From an uncultured Mycobacteriaceae bacterium (GTDB lineage: Bacteria; Actinomycetota; Actinomycetes; Mycobacteriales; Mycobacteriaceae), in the NCBI GenBank assembly GCA_902826815.1, contig CADEGF010000049.1, positions 17,723 to 54,827 of the forward strand: a DNA stretch of 37,105 nt, in the 5' to 3' direction. Positions 9,516 through 19,703 of the stretch are shown here, in pieces (position 1 is the stretch's first letter; every line of letters begins with the position of its first letter). The notes under the pieces are model-generated. The model was given only the letters and a program-made list of their open reading frames with translations, did no database searches and was not told the DNA's origin. The translations under genes were made by a program, and so were the position numbers.

Positions 9516-9911
9516 ATGACCCCCGCACCGTTGGCCGAACTGCCGGGCAGGCCGTGCCCGATCGCGGCCGCGCTCGAACTCGTCGGCGAAAGATGGGCAC
9601 TGCTCGTGGTCCGTGAGATCGCGCTCGGGGCCACCCGCTTCAGCGACATCGTCGCGGGCACCGGAGCCCCGCGGGACCGCATCGCGGCCAGGCTGAAGGC
9701 GCTGGAGAGCGCGGCCGTCATCGCCCGCACGCCGTATCACGAGGGCCCCGTGCGCTACGAGTACCGGCTCACCGAATCCGGTGAGGCGCTCGTTCCCGTC
9801 CTCGACGCCCTCCTGGAGTGGGGTAAGCGACACGCGGTCGCCCCCGACGACCCCGACCGACCACGCAGGTACCGACCGGTGAGCGAGCTGAAGGCGAAAG
9901 GATCACGATGA
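9516..9911 (+). CDS. HxlR-family winged-helix transcriptional regulator
   Basis: A DNA-binding protein of 131 residues. The HxlR/DUF24 core is recognisable: CPIAAALELVGERWALLVVREI (from Cys14), then FSDIVAGTGAPRDRIAARLKALESAAVIAR as helix-turn-helix and wing, then Y-x-Y-R-L-T-E-S-G. Cys14 is at the position of the N-terminal cysteine that senses redox or electrophile stress in some DUF24 regulators (YodB, HypR); whether it does so here is inference. The ATG at 9516 is chosen because family similarity begins there. The stop overlaps the thioesterase start as ATGA, so the two are co-translated. The palindrome at 9473-9499 is the likely operator. Confidence 0.9.
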   Translation: MTPAPLAELPGRPCPIAAALELVGERWALLVVREIALGATRFSDIVAGTGAPRDRIAARLKALESAAVIARTPYHEGPVRYEYRLTESGEALVPVLDALLEWGKRHAVAPDDPDRPRRYRPVSELKAKGSR

Positions 9912-10438
9912 CCACAGAAGTGGGCAAGGCCATCGACCATGAGGCCTGGGGCCCGCAGCGGTCCCGCACCGTCACCTGGCACGAACCGGGGCCGAGCACC
10001 TCCAAGGGACTGACGATGGCCGGGGTCGACTATCTGCGGGCGATGGCCGACGGCGAGCTGCCGCAGCCGCCGATCGCGGGCCTGATGCGGTTCGAGATCG
10101 CCTCTGCCGACCCGGGACGGGTGGTGTTCACATGTGCGCCCGACGAGTCGGCGTACAACCCGATCGGCGCCGTGCACGGGGGCCTTGTCTGCACTCTGCT
10201 GGACTCGGTGACCGGTTGCGCGATGCACAGCACGCTGCCGCCAGGCAAGGGTTATACGTCGGTGGAGATCAAGGTGAACTACCTCAAGGCGGTCCGGCTC
10301 ACCAGCGGTGTGCTCACCGCGACGGGAACCGTGGTGAAGGCGGGGTCGCGCGTCGGCTTCACCGAAGGCATCGTGACCGATGCGGCCGGTGCCGTGGTCG
10401 CCACCGCCACCAGCACGCTGTTGGTGTTCGAGCTGTAG
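9908..10438 (+). CDS. PaaI-type hotdog-fold thioesterase
   Basis: A protein of 176 residues with a PaaI/4-hydroxybenzoyl-CoA thioesterase hotdog domain in the C-terminal two thirds. The diagnostic segment is NPIGAVHGGLVCTLLDSVTG: His90-Gly-Gly at the active site, with the acidic residue Asp99 on the central helix. It is followed by YTSVEIKVNYLKAV. The first 50 residues are a hydrophilic extension. It probably hydrolyses an acyl- or aryl-CoA thioester in the cytosol; the substrate cannot be read from sequence. It is translationally coupled to the HxlR regulator (4-bp overlap) and 31 bp before the FAD monooxygenase, suggesting a small detoxification or aromatic-compound operon. Confidence 0.88.
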   Translation: MTTEVGKAIDHEAWGPQRSRTVTWHEPGPSTSKGLTMAGVDYLRAMADGELPQPPIAGLMRFEIASADPGRVVFTCAPDESAYNPIGAVHGGLVCTLLDSVTGCAMHSTLPPGKGYTSVEIKVNYLKAVRLTSGVLTATGTVVKAGSRVGFTEGIVTDAAGAVVATATSTLLVFEL

Positions 10439-10469
10439 GGCTTCGCGACGGACCCGCTACCGTCGACGC

Positions 10470-12125
<1,656 letters not shown>

Positions 12126-12273
12126 CTAATGGGACTTTCGGGTTGGGAGTGTCAGGCGTTACAAGGGAGGTATATGCACGTTATCGGGGCGGGATAGGAA
12201 AGAGCTAGCGATGGGGCAAATGAGTACAAAGGGCCAAAAGTGCAAAAAGCGAGCAGTGTTAAAGAAGGGTCAA

Positions 12274-12300
12274 TTGTGAATAATGTGACGCAAGTGAATA
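12274..12300. repeat. Three tandem 9-bp GTGA repeats upstream of rpfE2
   Basis: Plus-strand text reads TTGTGAATA, ATGTGACGC, AAGTGAATA in direct succession, so GTGA recurs with an exact 9-bp period. On the coding (minus) strand this is TCAC spaced by 9. It lies about 175-200 bp upstream of the rpfE2 start and just past the rpfE terminator, a sensible place for binding of an activator. Confidence 0.5.
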
Positions 12301-12304
12301 TGAA

Positions 12305-12335
12305 GATGCCGGGCCCCAAATCGGGACCCGGCATC
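12305..12335 (-). terminator. Hairpin terminator after rpfE
   Basis: Inverted repeat GATGCCGGG-C-CCC / GGG-A-CCCGGCATC with a 5-nt loop: 9 plus 3 base pairs around one mismatch. It begins 27 bp past the rpfE stop. The following minus-strand bases are T-rich (TTCATATTCAC) but there is no long U tract, as is common in mycobacteria. It would separate the rpfE and rpfE2 transcripts. Confidence 0.65.
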
Positions 12336-12361
12336 GTCAAGCCGTGCGCAGTGGCTGGGAA

Positions 12362-12904
<543 letters not shown>

Positions 12905-12986
12905 TTATTTGCTCGGTTTTCGAGACCTGTGGAACGTACAAACCGAACTGCGCAAAGTCATATCGGGTGGAGAACGTGTCGCGGTT

Positions 12987-13005
12987 AGATCACGGTCAGA
13001 TCACG
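12987..13005. repeat. Direct repeat AGATCACG x2 with 11-bp period
   Basis: AGATCACG at 12987-12994 and again at 12998-13005, spaced one helical turn apart, about 290-310 bp upstream of the rpfE start. Tandem half-sites with this spacing are typical of OmpR-type response regulators. The assignment to a given regulator is inference. Confidence 0.45.
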
Positions 13006-13083
13006 AGAGCCGCGCAGGGCGGTCGATGCAGGTCATCTCGGCGTGTCGGCCGTAATGTCACACCGGTACTGGCACCGCGTTCG

Positions 13084-13099
13084 GGTGAGCCAAATCACC
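13084..13099. promoter_or_regulatory. CRP-like dyad GGTGA-N6-TCACC
   Basis: Perfect dyad GGTGA GCCAAA TCACC, matching the GTGA-N6-TCAC core of CRP-family sites. In M. tuberculosis CRP controls rpfA, which makes a CRP site near an rpf gene plausible, but this one is about 390 bp from the rpfE start, far for direct control unless the transcript starts well upstream. Confidence 0.4.
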
Positions 13100-13688
13100 G
13101 TTATTTTGTGACCTGGAACACGCTGAGTCTGGTTGATAGTTCAAACAATCCGGGGTAAGCGGCCCCAGATTTGGCTGTTAGCAGAGGTTTTCATGATATG
13201 AGCGGCTAAACACTTCGCTACTGGGGCATCTCGCGACGACTCACGACTCGCGTTGCACTCCAACACTTCTCGTAGACATGGCCGAGCTCCGCTACCGACA
13301 CGCCAGAGCTCAGCGTAGGCGTTCTCACGCGCTCCGGCGACGAAACTCCAACGCCGCAAGCGTATTCCGCGTTCGCGTCCATCGCTATGCAGCCGGGTTC
13401 AGCAGACGGCTAGCGCGCACGATCCGGCGGAATCGCCTGTAACGCAATAGGCGTGCCCCTTCCCGCCTCGTCGGAAGCGGTAATAGCCGGGACCTCGTCG
13501 GATGCGCCTGTGGCCGGCATAGGAGGTTTCTGGGTCGACTGCCGAAATCCGCACGGCAAGAAGGTGTCTCGGAGTTCCTGCGGTCCGGCCTCCGAAGGCA
13601 TCCGATCGCAAATACATCGCGATTACATCAAGGCCAATTAACACCGACAATGGCAAAGAATTAAGTGGAAAGGCAGGCTAACAAGGTG

Positions 13689-13703
13689 TCAGCAATTTGC
13701 TGA
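13689..13703 (-). terminator. Short perfect palindrome after mobA
   Basis: TCAGCAA-T-TTGCTGA, 7-bp arms about a single central base, 30 bp past the mobA stop. It may be a weak terminator of the korA-korB-mobA transcript or a protein site; no U tract follows. Confidence 0.3.
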
Positions 13704-13732
13704 GATCGTTACTTAGGGTAATAACCGGGGGT

Positions 13733-14299
13733 TCAGGACAGGTCGGCCGTGGCGTTCACGTTCGTCAGAGCCTGTTGCGTGGCCATCACGATGCGTTGCG
13801 TATCGACGGTGTCCACCAGCGCGCGCATGCTCCGCTCCCCCTGCTCGACGAGAGCGTCGGCCCGGTCTGCCAGGTCGGTGCGGTACACGCCGGCCAGGTA
13901 ATGGTCGCGGCCGTCCCACGGCAGCACCACGTCGACACCGAGCCGGGCGCTGTGCTCGGCAAGCTCGTCGATCAACTCGGTGGTCATATGCGGCATGTCC
14001 ACCGCGCAGACGAAGGCCCGCTCACAACCGGCATCGGCGGCCGCCCTCAGCCCGCGTCCGGTCGCCAGAAGGGGACCCACCCCGCGAACCTCGTCGCGCA
14101 ATATCTCGGCCTGCAGCTCAGGCAGGGGTTGGCCGGGTGCGGCGATCACGAAGACCGGCGAGCACCGTGCGGTCAACGCCGAGACGACGAGCTCGACCAT
14201 CGTCGAGCCGGCAAAGGGCAAGGTTGCTTTGTCACGGCCCATCCGGCGGGAGGCACCGCCCGCGAGTACGACAGCAGCAAGCGGCACAAGGGATGTCAC
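13733..14299 (-). CDS. mobA: Molybdenum cofactor guanylyltransferase
   Basis: A cytosolic enzyme of 188 residues that transfers GMP to molybdopterin to form the MGD cofactor. The GTG at 14299 ([15 protein letters not shown]) is chosen because the nucleotide-binding signature [14 protein letters not shown] follows at residues 12-25. Other family segments are [24 protein letters not shown] (metal-binding Asp), [15 protein letters not shown] and the C-terminal LTNVNATAD. It starts 10 bp after korB in the same direction, as in M. tuberculosis (mobA Rv2453c, korB Rv2454c), so it is probably co-transcribed with korAB. Confidence 0.95.
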   Translation of the reverse strand: MTSLVPLAAVVLAGGASRRMGRDKATLPFAGSTMVELVVSALTARCSPVFVIAAPGQPLPELQAEILRDEVRGVGPLLATGRGLRAAADAGCERAFVCAVDMPHMTTELIDELAEHSARLGVDVVLPWDGRDHYLAGVYRTDLADRADALVEQGERSMRALVDTVDTQRIVMATQQALTNVNATADLS

Positions 14300-14309
14300 G
14301 TCAGTGAGA

Positions 14310-15380
14310 TTAGTCGACGGTCCAGGTGTCTTTACCGCGCAGGAGGGCCTGCAGCGCTGCCGTGTCGTGCGGCTTGGCGTCGCGGGCCGCGGCGACCTGC
14401 TGACGTGCCGCATCGTCGTAGGTCGGCCTGCTCACCTGACGGAAGATTCCCGTCACCATGTGCTCGAGGTTCTGCTCGGACAGCCGCGACAGCGCGAACG
14501 CGTACGCCGGGTCCGCGACCTGCGAGTTGTGCACGACGATCTCGTCGGCCGACACGTCGGCGGTCTTGGCCACCTCGAGCCCGTACCCGGACTTCACCAC
14601 GCAGTAGCCGCCGTCGGCACCGAACGTGATCGGCTCGCCGTGGCTGAGGTTGATCAACCGCTCCTCTGCGCCCTCCTTGCGGAGCGCGTCGAACGAGCCG
14701 TCGTTGAAGATCGGGCAGTCCTGCAGGATCTCGACCAGCGCGGCGCCTCGGTGCGCGGCCGCGGCGCGCAGCACCTCCGACAGCCCCTTGCGGTCGGAGT
14801 CCAGCGCACGGCCGACGAAGGTGGCGTCGGCGCCGAGCGCCAGCGACACCGGGTTGAACGGGTAATCCAGCGAGCCCATCGGCGTGGACTTGGTGACCTT
14901 GCCGACCTCGGAGGTCGGCGAGTACTGGCCCTTGGTCAGACCGTAGATCCGGTTGTTGAACAGCAGGATCGTCAGGTTGACGTTGCGGCGCAGCGCGTGG
15001 ATCAGGTGGTTGCCGCCGATGGACAAGGCATCACCGTCCCCGGTGACGACCCACACCGAAAGGTCGGGCCTTGCCAGCGCAAGACCGGTGGCGATGGTCG
15101 GAGCGCGGCCGTGGATCGAGTGGAAGCCGTAGGTCTCCAGGTAGTACGGGAAGCGGCTCGAGCAGCCGATACCGCTGACGAAGGCGATGTTCTCGCGACG
15201 AACCCCCAACTCGGGCAGGAAGTTGCGAATCGTGTTCAGGATGACGTAGTCACCGCAGCCGGGGCACCAGCGGACCTCCTGGTCGCTGGTGAAGTCCTTG
15301 CCCTTCTGCGGCTCATCCGTCGTCGGCACCCCAGAGGTGCCGTGGGTCAGGCCGAGGTCGGTCCCGATCAGGTCAGTCAT
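14310..15380 (-). CDS. korB: 2-oxoglutarate:ferredoxin oxidoreductase, beta subunit
   Basis: The thiamine-diphosphate subunit, 356 residues, of the KorAB complex, which decarboxylates 2-oxoglutarate to succinyl-CoA with ferredoxin as electron acceptor. Visible motifs: WCPGCGD (38-44) and GIGCSSR (70-76), containing cysteines of the iron-sulfur site; HGRA (90-93); the ThDP motif [12 protein letters not shown] (114-125) followed by [17 protein letters not shown] (141-157). The ATG overlaps the korA stop by 4 bp. The enzyme offers an oxygen-tolerant alternative to the 2-oxoglutarate dehydrogenase route in the TCA cycle of mycobacteria. Corresponds to Rv2454c. Confidence 0.96.
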   Translation of the reverse strand: MTDLIGTDLGLTHGTSGVPTTDEPQKGKDFTSDQEVRWCPGCGDYVILNTIRNFLPELGVRRENIAFVSGIGCSSRFPYYLETYGFHSIHGRAPTIATGLALARPDLSVWVVTGDGDALSIGGNHLIHALRRNVNLTILLFNNRIYGLTKGQYSPTSEVGKVTKSTPMGSLDYPFNPVSLALGADATFVGRALDSDRKGLSEVLRAAAAHRGAALVEILQDCPIFNDGSFDALRKEGAEERLINLSHGEPITFGADGGYCVVKSGYGLEVAKTADVSADEIVVHNSQVADPAYAFALSRLSEQNLEHMVTGIFRQVSRPTYDDAARQQVAAARDAKPHDTAALQALLRGKDTWTVD

Positions 15381-17302
15381 CCATCCACTCCTGCGCCAGT
15401 CGCTTCAGCTTCGACAGTGGCCGCCGCCAACCGTGCGAACTTGGCCTTATCGCTTTCCTTCTCGGTCAATGTCCCGTCAAGTGCGGCGTCGATGATCCCT
15501 TCGACCTCGTCGGCCAGGAACGCCATGCCTTCCACCTTGGTCACCGACTGCACGTCGACCAGGAACTTGCCGCGCAGCACCAGCGCCAACTGGCCGAGGT
15601 TCATCTCCGGCAGCACCACCGTCGGATAGTGCCGGAGCACCTCACCGAGGTTGGCGGGGAACGGGTTGAGGTTGCGCAACTGCGCGTGGGCGACCTTGAC
15701 GCCCTTGCGCCGCGCCCGCCGGCACGCCTCGCCGATCGGGCCGTACGAGCTGCCCCAGCCGAGCATCAGCAGTTCCGCGTCGCCCGTCGGGTCGTCGACC
15801 TCGAGGTCCGGAACGGCGATGCCGTCGATCTTGGCCTGCCGCAGCCGCACCATCAGGTCGTGGTTCTTCGGCTCGTAGGAGATGTTGCCCGAGCCGTTGG
15901 CCGCTTCGAGACCACCGATGCGGTGCTCTAGACCCGGCGTACCGGGCACGGCGAACTGGCGCGCCAGCGTCTCGGGATCGCGGGCGTACGGCTGGAAGGG
16001 CTCGCCGGTCTTGGCGAACGTGTGCGCAATCGGCGCATACGTGCTGACATCCGGAATCTGCCAGGGCTCAGAGCCGTTCGCGATCGCGCCGTCGGACAGG
16101 ATGATCACCGGCGTGTGGTAGGTGATCGCGATGCGCGCCGCCTCGACGGCCACGTCGAAGCAGTCGGACGGTGAGCACGGCGCGATCAGCGCGACGGGCG
16201 ACTCACCGTTGCGGCCGTACATCGCCTGCAGCAGGTCGGCCTGTTCGGTCTTGGTCGGCAGGCCGGTGGACGGGCCGCCGCGCTGTACGTCGACGACGAT
16301 CAACGGAAGCTCGGTCATCACCGCGAGGCCGATGGCCTCCGATTTCAGCGAGATGCCGGGACCCGACGTGCTGGTGACGCCGAGCGCGCCACCGTAGGAC
16401 GCCCCGATGGCCGCGCCGATGCCTGCGATCTCGTCTTCGGCCTGGAAGGTGAGGACGTTGAAGTTCTTGTGCTTGGACAGCTCGTGGAGGATGTCCGACG
16501 CGGGCGTGATCGGGTAGCTGCCCAGCACCAACTGAACGTCGGCGAGCTGACCGGCGGCGACCAGGCCGTACGCGAGGGCGGTGTTACCCGAGATCTGGCG
16601 GTATTCGCCGGACTTCAGCTTCGCGGGGGCCACCTCGTAGGTGCTGGCGAACGCTTCGGTGGTCTCGCCGTAGTTCCAGCCTGCCTTCAGCGCCAGCACG
16701 TTGGCCTCGGCGATATCGGGCTTGCGGGCGAACTTCTCGCGAATGAACACCTCGCTGTGCTCGAGTTCGCGGCCGTACATCCAGGAAAGCAGGCCGAGCG
16801 CGAACATGTTCTTCGCGCGCTGACCGTCCTTCTTGGTGGCGCCGATGGACTCCACGGCACCGAGGGTCAGCGAGGTCATCGCGACGGGCTGCACGACGTA
16901 GTCGGAGAGCTCGTCGTTCTCCAGCGGGTTGGCCTCATAGCCGACCTTGGCGAGGTTGCGCTTGGTGAATTCGTCGGAGTTGGCGATCACCAGTCCGCCG
17001 CGCGGCAGGTCGGAGATGTTGGCCTTCAGCGCCGCCGGGTTCATCGCGACGAGGACGTCGGGACGGTCGCCCGCGGTCAGGATGTCATAGTCGGCGATCT
17101 GAATCTGGAACGACGAGACGCCGGGAAGAGTGCCTGCTGGTGCCCTGATCTCCGCAGGGTAATTCGGTTGCGTCGCAAGGTCATTGCCGAACAGGGCGGC
17201 CTCGGTGGTGAACCGGTCTCCGGTGAGCTGCATTCCGTCGCCCGAGTCTCCGGCGAACCGGATGACGACCTTCTCGAGCTTCTGGCGAGTCTCCGGGCTC
17301 AC
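15377..17302 (-). CDS. korA: 2-oxoglutarate:ferredoxin oxidoreductase, alpha (gamma-alpha fusion) subunit
   Basis: A protein of 641 residues from a GTG at 17302 (SPETRQKLEKVVIRFAGDSGDG). The N-terminal 200 residues are the gamma domain (GDSGDGMQLTGDRF at 18-31), fused to the alpha or pyrimidine-binding domain that begins near residue 215 (GNTALAYGLVAAG, GSYPITPASDILHEL, TSTSGPGISLKSEAIG, VVDVQRGGPSTGLPTK). The C-terminal part (from about 520) is the transketolase-C-like domain. This gamma-alpha fusion is the normal actinobacterial form. It heads the operon korA-korB-mobA. Corresponds to Rv2455c. Confidence 0.96.
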   Translation of the reverse strand: MSPETRQKLEKVVIRFAGDSGDGMQLTGDRFTTEAALFGNDLATQPNYPAEIRAPAGTLPGVSSFQIQIADYDILTAGDRPDVLVAMNPAALKANISDLPRGGLVIANSDEFTKRNLAKVGYEANPLENDELSDYVVQPVAMTSLTLGAVESIGATKKDGQRAKNMFALGLLSWMYGRELEHSEVFIREKFARKPDIAEANVLALKAGWNYGETTEAFASTYEVAPAKLKSGEYRQISGNTALAYGLVAAGQLADVQLVLGSYPITPASDILHELSKHKNFNVLTFQAEDEIAGIGAAIGASYGGALGVTSTSGPGISLKSEAIGLAVMTELPLIVVDVQRGGPSTGLPTKTEQADLLQAMYGRNGESPVALIAPCSPSDCFDVAVEAARIAITYHTPVIILSDGAIANGSEPWQIPDVSTYAPIAHTFAKTGEPFQPYARDPETLARQFAVPGTPGLEHRIGGLEAANGSGNISYEPKNHDLMVRLRQAKIDGIAVPDLEVDDPTGDAELLMLGWGSSYGPIGEACRRARRKGVKVAHAQLRNLNPFPANLGEVLRHYPTVVLPEMNLGQLALVLRGKFLVDVQSVTKVEGMAFLADEVEGIIDAALDGTLTEKESDKAKFARLAAATVEAEATGAGVDG

Positions 17303-17592
17303 AACCCCTGCCTTCCGTACTGCTCTTGGGACGTATTCACCAGTCGCGGGCTGGTCGCGCCATCGAGTTCAACGTCCATAAATTTTGGTGTCACTCGCAG
17401 TACCGATTAAACCACTTCTCTTAGGCAGCTTTCTGCCCGACTCGCGGGTTACAAACGGGTGACCGGCGGCGGAACACACTGGTCAGCAGCGTGGTCGGGA
17501 GCGCGATGAGACAAAAGTGTGTCGTTCGTCACCTTGTTGCGACACTTTGATCTCTAAGGAAATTGTTACCGACCGGTAGCCATCAGCTAGCA
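17303..17592. promoter_or_regulatory. Upstream region of korA with two inverted repeats
   Basis: A 290-bp gap upstream of korA. It holds AAAGTGT (17514-17520) inverted against ACACTTT (17542-17548), 21 bp apart, and the palindrome TACCG-AC-CGGTA at 17567-17578, immediately past the PfkB stop. The region 17375-17420 is AT-rich on the side facing korA and probably carries its promoter, but no clear -10/-35 pair can be picked. Confidence 0.35.
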
Positions 17593-18447
17593 CTAGGACT
17601 GGGCCGGACGCACTGCCCCGCTTCGCAGCCGCAGCTCGAGTTGACGCGCGACCAGCTCGCTGGCGAGTTCGACCGCGCGGCGACACTCCGCACCTGCGGC
17701 CCGGTGCGCTGTATAACAGGCGGTGAACATGTCGCCCGCGCCCGTGGTCTGCACGCCCTCGACCCGCCACGCTGCCGGAACGCGGACGACGGTGCCGTCG
17801 GCGTAGATGTCGCAGCCCTCAGACCCGTAGGTGACAAGGATTTCCGGCACCCCAAGCCGCGCCGCCGTCGATTCGTCGAATCGGCCGTCAGCGACGATGA
17901 CCGCCTCGTCCTCGGCGAGCTTGAGCACGCCGATATGGCGGAGCAGTTCGGGCGAGAAGTGCCGGTCGACCACCATCGGGCCCACCTTGTCGGCGCGGAC
18001 AAGTCCCTGACCGTCGTAGACGATGCGATGTCCGCGGGTGTCGAGCAGGGCGAGGGTCTCCGCGGGGAAGTCGGTGCGCAGCAGCGGGGCGAGATGCAGC
18101 CATGTGGTGTCGGGGTTGGCGGCTTCGACCTCGGCGGCCCCCCACACCGGCCCGACGGCGTCGACGTACATCCGGCGGTGGTCGACGTCCACATAGTCCA
18201 GCCGGAACGAGCTCGTGCGGTCGGACGGCAGGATGCGCAGCGTCGGCTTGAGTCGCTCGACGAGGTCGTCGAACAACACGTGGTCGCGTTCGGCACCCAT
18301 CGCCACCAGCCGACCGGGCACATCGACCGCGGCAAGGGCGACGCCTGCGAAGGATGCGCAGCCACCAGGACTCGGCGGCGCGCCGTTGATGATGTCGATC
18401 GCGAGGTTGCCTAGGACGGTCACCCCAGCGATGAGACGACCGCGCAT
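17593..18447 (-). CDS. PfkB-family sugar/inositol kinase
   Basis: A ribokinase-like kinase of 284 residues. The ATG at 18447 follows GGGGGTGTC as ribosome binding site. The C-terminal PfkB signature TTGAGDMF (GAGD at 236-239, catalytic Asp239) is intact. The N-terminal signature is atypical: GGCASFAGVAL (28-38) instead of the common GG-x-x-x-N-x-A. This GG-x-x-SF form resembles, from memory, the clade containing plant myo-inositol 3-kinases, as do GCDIYADGTV and VKWAW-like segments before GAGD being replaced here by VPAAWRVEG. The protein is somewhat short for the family. It lies 96 bp after the LacI regulator in the same direction and close to inositol genes, so a polyol or inositol substrate is plausible but unproven. 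Confidence 0.75.
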   Translation of the reverse strand: MRGRLIAGVTVLGNLAIDIINGAPPSPGGCASFAGVALAAVDVPGRLVAMGAERDHVLFDDLVERLKPTLRILPSDRTSSFRLDYVDVDHRRMYVDAVGPVWGAAEVEAANPDTTWLHLAPLLRTDFPAETLALLDTRGHRIVYDGQGLVRADKVGPMVVDRHFSPELLRHIGVLKLAEDEAVIVADGRFDESTAARLGVPEILVTYGSEGCDIYADGTVVRVPAAWRVEGVQTTGAGDMFTACYTAHRAAGAECRRAVELASELVARQLELRLRSGAVRPAQS

Positions 18448-18543
18448 CTGACACCCCCGATCCTCGGGTCAGTCACGACGCCCGCTCGTCGCCGTGCGGC
18501 GAAATAGTAGTCGGCCGACTCGTGAATCAACGAACACGCGCGG

Positions 18544-19548
18544 TCACGCAGGCAGGTTGAAAGGCGTGATCACCTGGATCGGGGCCGGCCGTGCGGGCTC
18601 GGCGGGCAGCGCACCTCGTTCCTGCAGGATCAGCCGCATCGCCAGGCGCGCGTCGGCACGCAGGTCGTTGTGCAGCACGACCGAGATCCTGCCGTCACGC
18701 AGCAACGCGCGGTTGTCGGCGTCGAGGTCGTGCGCGATGAAGACCCGGCATTCGCGGCCAAGCCGTTCGAACGCGGCAACCGTCGCCGCATTCCCGCCGC
18801 CAACGGAGTAGACGGCCTCCACCGCCGGGTTCCGCTCCAGCGCCTCATGCACCAGCCGCTGGTTCGTCGAGTCGATGCCGTCGCTCTCACTGACCTCGAC
18901 GATCTGGCGGCCCGACCCCCGCAGCGCGGTCCGGAAGCCGACCTCGCGCTCCCCCTCACCGCGGAACACGTTGCGGCTGAGCGTGATCAACACGTCCGAC
19001 GGCGACGACCCCAACCACTGCCCCATCAGATAGGCGGCCGTGACGCCCGCGCCGTGGTTGTCGATGCCCACATATGAGCACCGGGCGCTGCCCGGCACAT
19101 CGGTCGCATAGGTCACCACGGGGACACCGCTGTCGACCAGCCGGTCGATGACGTCGGCGACCTCGGGTTCGTCCTGCGCCTTGAGGATCACGCCGTGGCT
19201 GCCGCGCAGCCGGGCAAGCGCATCGACCATGTGCGCCGTCGAGCCGGTCTCCCACAGGTGGAAGCGCGCACGCACCATGGCGGGCGCGAACGCAGGCAGT
19301 TCGGCTTCGACCGCGGCGCGGAACGAGTCGGAGAACCGCTGCGGGGTCTGCATCACGACGTCGATGAGGTAGCGCCGTCCGTTCAGGCGCAGCTGGGCGC
19401 GCTGTTTGTCGAGGTCGGAGATCGCCTGCATGACCTCGGCGCGGGTGTTCTCGCGCACGCCCGGCCGCTTGTTCAGCACGCGGTCGACGGTGGCCTCGCT
19501 CAGCCCGGACTGCTGAGCGATCTCGCGGACCTTGAAGCGGTGCGCCAC
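18544..19548 (-). CDS. LacI-family transcriptional regulator
   Basis: A DNA-binding repressor of 334 residues from a GTG at 19548 (VAHRFKVREIA), chosen for the strong GAGGAG Shine-Dalgarno 6 nt upstream and because the helix-turn-helix starts at once. The HTH reads VREIAQQSGLSEATVDRVLNK, followed by RPGVRENTRAEV. Residues from about 60 form a periplasmic-binding-protein-like sensor domain (DVVMQTP, HGVILKAQDEPEVADVIDRL, YVGIDNHGAGVTAAYLMGQWLG, FIAHDLDADNRALL). Such proteins usually sense a sugar or polyol. It is divergent from the PhyH-dehydrogenase operon at 19704 and precedes the PfkB kinase, so it is the likely local regulator of both. Confidence 0.92.
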   Translation of the reverse strand: MAHRFKVREIAQQSGLSEATVDRVLNKRPGVRENTRAEVMQAISDLDKQRAQLRLNGRRYLIDVVMQTPQRFSDSFRAAVEAELPAFAPAMVRARFHLWETGSTAHMVDALARLRGSHGVILKAQDEPEVADVIDRLVDSGVPVVTYATDVPGSARCSYVGIDNHGAGVTAAYLMGQWLGSSPSDVLITLSRNVFRGEGEREVGFRTALRGSGRQIVEVSESDGIDSTNQRLVHEALERNPAVEAVYSVGGGNAATVAAFERLGRECRVFIAHDLDADNRALLRDGRISVVLHNDLRADARLAMRLILQERGALPAEPARPAPIQVITPFNLPA

Positions 19549-19703
19549 GGTTACTCCTCGTTCTCGCCGCCGAGATCGACGAAATGGCGGGCGTTTACTC
19601 GCACTTTCTCGCCCGCATGTCGGTTTGGGCGGAAGCTGTATGAGGTTTTTTTGATGGCTTTTTGGTGTTGATTGCGGTGCGATCGACAACCAGACTAGCT
19701 GCC
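19549..19703. promoter_or_regulatory. Divergent promoter region, LacI gene / PhyH operon
   Basis: A 155-bp gap between divergent starts. It includes GCGGGCG inverted against CGCCCGC 16 bp apart (around 19586-19616) and a conspicuously AT-rich stretch near 19640-19670 with T tracts (GGTTTTTTTG, GCTTTTTGG). It should hold both promoters and the LacI operator; no unambiguous operator palindrome stands out. Confidence 0.4.

Noticed and set aside
13141-13359. Small minus-strand open frame (72 codons) in the gap upstream of rpfE
   Set aside because: No recognisable domain, no clear ribosome binding site, and codon composition unlike the neighbouring genes.
13399-13656. Small minus-strand open frame (85 codons) in the same gap
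   Set aside because: No recognisable domain or signal peptide; overlaps other open frames of similar quality on both strands.
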